Assembly (NCBI RefSeq): GCF_007997285.1
Contig: NZ_VORX01000003.1
Span: 434,001-498,000, forward strand
Reading direction: 5' to 3'
Origin: Gelidibacter salicanalis
Lineage (GTDB): Bacteria > Bacteroidota > Bacteroidia > Flavobacteriales > Flavobacteriaceae
Length of the DNA stretch: 64,000 bases
The notes below the pieces were generated by a model. That model was not told where the DNA came from. It saw only the letters and a program-made list of their open reading frames with translations, and did no database searches. The position numbers and the translations under genes are program-made. The number at the start of each line of letters is the position of its first letter. The first letter of the stretch is position 1. This document shows positions 60,513 through 64,000 of the stretch, one piece after another.

Positions 60513-61764
60513 GTGATGGAGATTCTAACTGGAACACTTTTTTGATAAGTTCGATACTGTCGTCAGTAGACATATCATCGTTTTTGAGATGGTATGCAAA
60601 GTGGTTCGTTATTTTTTGAATGATATTATTGCTGATCAATTCGGCTTGAGCTTCATTAAAATCGGCGTGTTTTTTACGTTGTGTCTCTAATTCCGCATTT
60701 TTGAAATCGAGCAACTTGTGCTTTAAAGCATTGATGGTTGGTGCAAATTTTCGGGTGGCCAACCAGCTGTTAAAGTCTAATTTTACCTCTTCAAGAATTT
60801 GTTCGGCTACCGGAATGAACGCTTTTCTGCGCTCTAAGGTGTCATCCGTCATTTGCGACAAATCGTCCAAATGCACTAAAGTGACATGTTCCAATTCCGT
60901 CACGTTTTGATTCACGTTTCTTGGGATGGACAAATCTAAAATTAATAATGGTTTTTTAGATTGGATGCAGTGCTTGTCTACCGTAGGATTGAGTGCCCCA
61001 GTAGCCACGATTAAAATGTCAGAAGCGTTGATTTCCTCCTGAAGATTAGCATAATCCTTTACCAACAAATTAAACTTACCAGCAACTTCTTCAGCTTTAG
61101 TTTTTGTTCTGTTGATAAGGGTGATATGATCGTTTTTAGTGTGTTTTACAAGATTTTCGCAGGTGTTTCTACCAATTTTGCCCGTTCCGAATAGTAGAAT
61201 ATTTTTACTCGAAACTTCTTCTACCGTCTTCAGAATATAATGTACCGATGCAAAAGATACGGAGGTGGCTCCTGAGGAAATTTCGGTTTCTGTCTTAATA
61301 CGTTTGCTGGCCTGAATGACCGCATTGATCAAACGCTCCGTAAAAGCATTAAGTAATCCTAATTTTTTAGACTCTCTAGCACTCTTTTTAAGTTGACTGA
61401 TGATTTCGAAATCGCCTAAAATTTGGCTGTCCAATCCTGATCCAACCCGGAACATGTGAGAAATGGCTTCTTTATTTTTATAAATATAGGCTACTTCCTG
61501 AAATTCTTCAACCGTGCCTTTTGTATTGTCACAAAGTAATTTGATGAGTTGGTACGGGTGTTCTGCAAAGCCGTAAATTTCTGTTCGGTTACAGGTTGAG
61601 GTGACGATCAAACTCTCAATACCTTCGGTTTTTGCCTGGTTAAGAAGGGTTTCTTTAGATGTTTCATCTAAACTAAAATGCCCTCTAACATCGGCATCCG
61701 CCTTTTTATAGCTTAAACCAATGGCATAAAAATATGTGCCTCTTGTCATGTGGTAATGCTCCAT
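60505..61764 (-). CDS. hemA: Glutamyl-tRNA reductase
   Basis: A 419-residue NADPH-dependent enzyme that reduces glutamyl-tRNA to glutamate-1-semialdehyde, the first step of the C5 pathway. The catalytic cysteine is in TSTCNRTEIYG, the substrate site in GSGLDSQILGDFEI, and the NADPH motif is LFGTGKIGRNTCENL. The start at 61764 (MEHYH) is kept, 24 nt after an exact promoter; an ATG five codons later is possible. It heads the minus-strand heme cluster. Confidence 0.95.
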   Translation of the reverse strand: MEHYHMTRGTYFYAIGLSYKKADADVRGHFSLDETSKETLLNQAKTEGIESLIVTSTCNRTEIYGFAEHPYQLIKLLCDNTKGTVEEFQEVAYIYKNKEAISHMFRVGSGLDSQILGDFEIISQLKKSARESKKLGLLNAFTERLINAVIQASKRIKTETEISSGATSVSFASVHYILKTVEEVSSKNILLFGTGKIGRNTCENLVKHTKNDHITLINRTKTKAEEVAGKFNLLVKDYANLQEEINASDILIVATGALNPTVDKHCIQSKKPLLILDLSIPRNVNQNVTELEHVTLVHLDDLSQMTDDTLERRKAFIPVAEQILEEVKLDFNSWLATRKFAPTINALKHKLLDFKNAELETQRKKHADFNEAQAELISNNIIQKITNHFAYHLKNDDMSTDDSIELIKKVFQLESPSHV

Positions 61765-61788
61765 ACCTGATTTGGAAAATTTTCATAG

Positions 61789-61820
61789 CAAAAATAGAAA
61801 TGTCCATCGAATAAAAACAA
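61789..61820 (-). promoter_or_regulatory. Promoter of hemA
   Basis: On the minus strand TTG (61820-61818), a 21-nt spacer and TATTTTTG (61796-61789): a full Bacteroidota promoter. Confidence 0.72.
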
Positions 61821-61877
61821 CGCTCGAAGAACTATTAGTGTCGCTTGTGGTTTTTTACCCCTTTTAACTCTAAAAGT

Positions 61878-61898
61878 ATGATAAATATCATATTTTTG
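61878..61898 (+). promoter_or_regulatory. Promoter box and overlapping palindromic operator of the AraC gene
   Basis: TATTTTTG (61891-61898) is an exact -7 box. The 14-bp palindrome ATGATA-AA-TATCAT (61878-61891) overlaps its first base, a position where a bound protein would block RNA polymerase. The first in-frame likely start is at 61971. Confidence 0.6.
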
Positions 61899-61970
61899 CA
61901 GTCATATCAGTGCTTTAAGCGCTATTTGTTTAGAATGAATCTAAATAAAGGATATCTAATTTTAAAGATT

Positions 61971-62858
61971 ATGGATTTGAAAAATGTCGCTAAAGGTTCA
62001 TTTGAAGAGACACAAGTAGAGGATGGATTTTTTGTACTGACCTGTCAAAATGAAGAGCCACGGGTTAAAGTTGTCCAACGCGAGATTGACAGTAATTATA
62101 TACAATTTCACTTTTGTTTAAAGGGCTCCAGTAAATTTATGTTTAATGAAGGCCGCTACGCTTTGGACATTATGGAAGAAAATTCGCTTCTGCTGTATAA
62201 TCCGCAACGCGATCTGCCCATACATTTGGAAATGCAGCCCAACACGTGGTTGGTGTCCATTTTGATCTCCATCAAAAAATTTCACGGTTTATTTTCCCAA
62301 GAAGCCGATTACATCACTTTTTTAAGTGATGACAATAAAGATAAAAAATACTATAAAGATGGCAAGATTTCCCCTTCTTCGGCCATAGTGCTGACCCAAT
62401 TGATGCACTACAACCTGAATTCATCCATTAAAAACTTATACTTTAAGGGAAAGGCGTATGAATTGTTGAGTCTGTATTTTAATAGGAGTGAAGATGCGAA
62501 TATTGAACAATGTCCATTTTTGGTGGATGAAACCAATGTCATCAAAATAAGAAAAGCCAAAGATATCATCATTTCCAGAATGGCCGAACCGCCCACATTG
62601 CAGGAGCTATCTGATGAGATTGGGCTGAATTTGAAAAAATTAAAAGAAGGTTTCAAACAGATTTATGGGGATACCGTGTATAGTTTCTTATTTGATTATA
62701 AGATGGAAGTGGCGAGAAAGCTGCTAGAATCAGGAGAACATAATGTTAATGAAGTTGGTTTAAAAGTTGGCTACAGCGCATCGAGTCATTTTATTGCGGC
62801 ATTTAAAAAGAAGTTTGGTACCACACCAAAAAAATACCTAATGTCCTTATCTTCGTAA
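61971..62858 (+). CDS. AraC family transcriptional regulator
   Basis: A 295-residue regulator. The N-terminal part (about residues 1-190, YIQFHFCLKGSSKFMFNEGRYALDIMEENSLLLYNPQ) is a cupin-like ligand domain. The C-terminal AraC DNA-binding domain has two helix-turn-helix units (TLQELSDEIGLNLKKLKEGFKQIYG; NVNEVGLKVGYSASSHFIAAFKKKFGTTPKKYL). The ATG at 61971 lies after the promoter; earlier in-frame starts include sequence from the promoter itself. Being between hemA and hemH, it is a good candidate for regulating heme or iron genes; this is inferred. Confidence 0.9.
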   Translation: MDLKNVAKGSFEETQVEDGFFVLTCQNEEPRVKVVQREIDSNYIQFHFCLKGSSKFMFNEGRYALDIMEENSLLLYNPQRDLPIHLEMQPNTWLVSILISIKKFHGLFSQEADYITFLSDDNKDKKYYKDGKISPSSAIVLTQLMHYNLNSSIKNLYFKGKAYELLSLYFNRSEDANIEQCPFLVDETNVIKIRKAKDIIISRMAEPPTLQELSDEIGLNLKKLKEGFKQIYGDTVYSFLFDYKMEVARKLLESGEHNVNEVGLKVGYSASSHFIAAFKKKFGTTPKKYLMSLSS

Positions 62859-62940
62859 ATTATAAATGGCTTGCTGGTTTCTAAGACCTAAAGGCTTGAA
62901 AAAAGTGACCTTCTCAAGAAGGTATGATAAAAACTGTTCA

Positions 62941-63975
62941 ATGAAAAAAGGAGTACTACTTGTTAATCTTGGGTCGCCAGAGAGCCCAACACCTGAAGAT
63001 GTTAAGCCTTATTTAAGTGAGTTTTTAATGGACGAACGCGTCATTGATGTACCACTTTGGGCGCGAACGCTTATTGTGAAAGGCATTATTTTAAACACAC
63101 GACCTAAGGCATCTGCGGAAGCCTATAAAAAAATATGGTGGGACGAAGGCTCGCCGCTTATTGTGATTTCGGAGCGGCTTCAAAAAAAGATTCAGCAACA
63201 AACGGAACTACCTGTGGCCTTAGCCATGCGTTACGGAAGTATGACCATTAAAAAAGGGCTTCAAGAATTGGTCGATAAGGGTGTAGAGGACGTGTTTTTA
63301 ATGCCACTTTACCCGCAATTTGCCATGGCTACCACTGAAACCATTTTAGTTTTGGCCGAGGAAATCCGTAAAGAGCATTTTCCAAATCTTAAAATATCCG
63401 ACTTAAAAGCCTTTTACAATCGTGAAGATTATATAGATGTGCTTTCAAATTCCATTGCCAGACATTTGGAAAATAATCCCTACGAACATTTGCTCTTTTC
63501 GTATCACGGTGTTCCGGAACGTCATATCCGCAAGCGCGACATTACGAAATCGCATTGTAAAATCGATAAGAGCTGCTGCATCACGCCATCGCCAGCACAC
63601 GAATTTTGCTACCGTCACCAATGTTTGGAAGTGACCCGTTTGGTAGCTGAAAAATTGAATTTGGCGCCGGGAACTTATTCCAGCTCTTTCCAATCGCGAT
63701 TAGGATTTGATCCATGGTTACAACCACCAACGGACTTGACAATTGAACGTTTTGGGAAACAAGGTGTCAAAAAAATGGCGGTCGTTACTCCAGCGTTTGT
63801 GAGCGATTGTCTGGAAACTTTGGAAGAAATTGCTATGGAAGGCGAAGAAATTTTTCACGAAATGGGCGGTAAGGATTTTACCACCGTACCGTGTTTAAAT
63901 GACGACGCCGAATTTGTAGCATTACTGTCCAATTGGATCAATGATTGGGCAATTTCTGAAACCGTCACCGCATAA
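62941..63975 (+). CDS. hemH: Ferrochelatase
   Basis: A 344-residue enzyme inserting Fe2+ into protoporphyrin IX. The active-site histidine is in LFSYHGVPERH, and SSFQSRLGFDPWLQP gives the conserved glutamine/arginine region with the late glutamate in SDCLETLEEIAMEG. A short cysteine-rich insert (SHCKIDKSCCITPS, EFCYRHQC) may bind a 2Fe-2S cluster. The ATG at 62941 (MKKGVLLVNLGSPESP) matches homologues; an earlier ATG 25 codons upstream is unlikely. It follows the AraC gene. Confidence 0.95.
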   Translation: MKKGVLLVNLGSPESPTPEDVKPYLSEFLMDERVIDVPLWARTLIVKGIILNTRPKASAEAYKKIWWDEGSPLIVISERLQKKIQQQTELPVALAMRYGSMTIKKGLQELVDKGVEDVFLMPLYPQFAMATTETILVLAEEIRKEHFPNLKISDLKAFYNREDYIDVLSNSIARHLENNPYEHLLFSYHGVPERHIRKRDITKSHCKIDKSCCITPSPAHEFCYRHQCLEVTRLVAEKLNLAPGTYSSSFQSRLGFDPWLQPPTDLTIERFGKQGVKKMAVVTPAFVSDCLETLEEIAMEGEEIFHEMGGKDFTTVPCLNDDAEFVALLSNWINDWAISETVTA

Positions 63976-64000
63976 TGGCTAATGATTCTTCACAGGATTT
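63975..64000 (+). CDS. Start of an unidentified gene, cut by the window edge
   Basis: The hemH stop overlaps an ATG (TAATG), followed by codons reading MANDSSQD before the right edge. The overlap suggests a coupled gene in the hemH operon. Too short to identify; in related genomes a heme-pathway membrane protein can follow hemH. Confidence 0.35.

Overview
The window looks like a chromosomal segment of a marine-type member of the Flavobacteriaceae (Bacteroidota). The case rests on AT-rich DNA, no Shine-Dalgarno-like spacing, several exact TTG-N19/21-TAnnTTTG promoters of the Bacteroidota type, and lineage-specific genes: the gliding/type IX secretion proteins SprE/PorW and GldH, DUF6341, DUF6427, DUF4254, DUF5687, DUF6168 and DUF4292 proteins, RicT, a HemC-HemD fusion, and an F0F1 ATP synthase operon without atpD/atpC. 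No phage, plasmid, CRISPR array, rRNA, tRNA or insertion sequence was recognised. Most of the content is core genome; the unusual material is mainly in the intergenic DNA.

Layout. 1-6.8 kb is the end of a surface-polysaccharide locus (Wzy-like polymerase, two GT4 glycosyltransferases, a WcaJ-type initiating transferase, WecB epimerase, a CapK-like adenylating enzyme). 7-12 kb is purD, then DUF6341, DUF6427, upp, DUF4254 and a GT9 glycosyltransferase. 12-16 kb has a PaaE-like flavoredoxin reductase and a DUF5687/ATPase ABC pair. 16-25 kb has sprE, a bactofilin, atpZ and atpBEFHAG. 25-33 kb has a putative lipoprotein, a flippase, dut, a sugar nucleotidyltransferase, a TPR protein, a DUF4292 lipoprotein and an EnvC-like amidase activator. 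33-43 kb has a thioesterase, an HU-CCDC81/SPOR protein, dprA, trpS, plsC, an ECF sigma operon ending in a membrane-anchored beta-barrel protein, recA and trhO. 43-50 kb has ricT, gldH, PBP1A, and scoA/scoB split by a small four-helix-bundle gene. 50-54 kb has an exonuclease, a serine hydrolase, ogt and a CNNM/CBS protein. 54-64 kb is a heme locus: hemA-hemCD-hemE-EI24-GNAT-hemF-hemB on the minus strand and, divergently, an AraC regulator followed by hemH.

How the genes work together. Heme synthesis from glutamyl-tRNA to protoheme is nearly complete: hemA, hemB, hemC+D, hemE, hemF and hemH are present; hemL and a protoporphyrinogen oxidase are not seen. The AraC gene and hemA share a control region with two Bacteroidota promoters and a palindrome. 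The ATP synthase operon has its own strong promoter. Envelope genes (polysaccharide, peptidoglycan, T9SS/gliding) are the largest other theme.

The intergenic DNA is rich in structure. There are hairpins with tetraloops ending 6-8 nt before the start codons of at least four genes (atpH, a nucleotidyltransferase, trpS, hemE). There are heptanucleotide arrays at three sites, one with 24 units upstream of trhO. A 51-bp unit containing the 3' end of atpG is tandemly repeated five times. A GGTGTTTTCC hairpin array follows the EnvC gene. There is a string of hairpins ending in an orphan terminator between the divergent recA and trhO genes, and a 41-codon gene with its own promoter box and terminator after scoB. 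I saw no clear new defence or mobile system; these elements are the best candidates for something undescribed.
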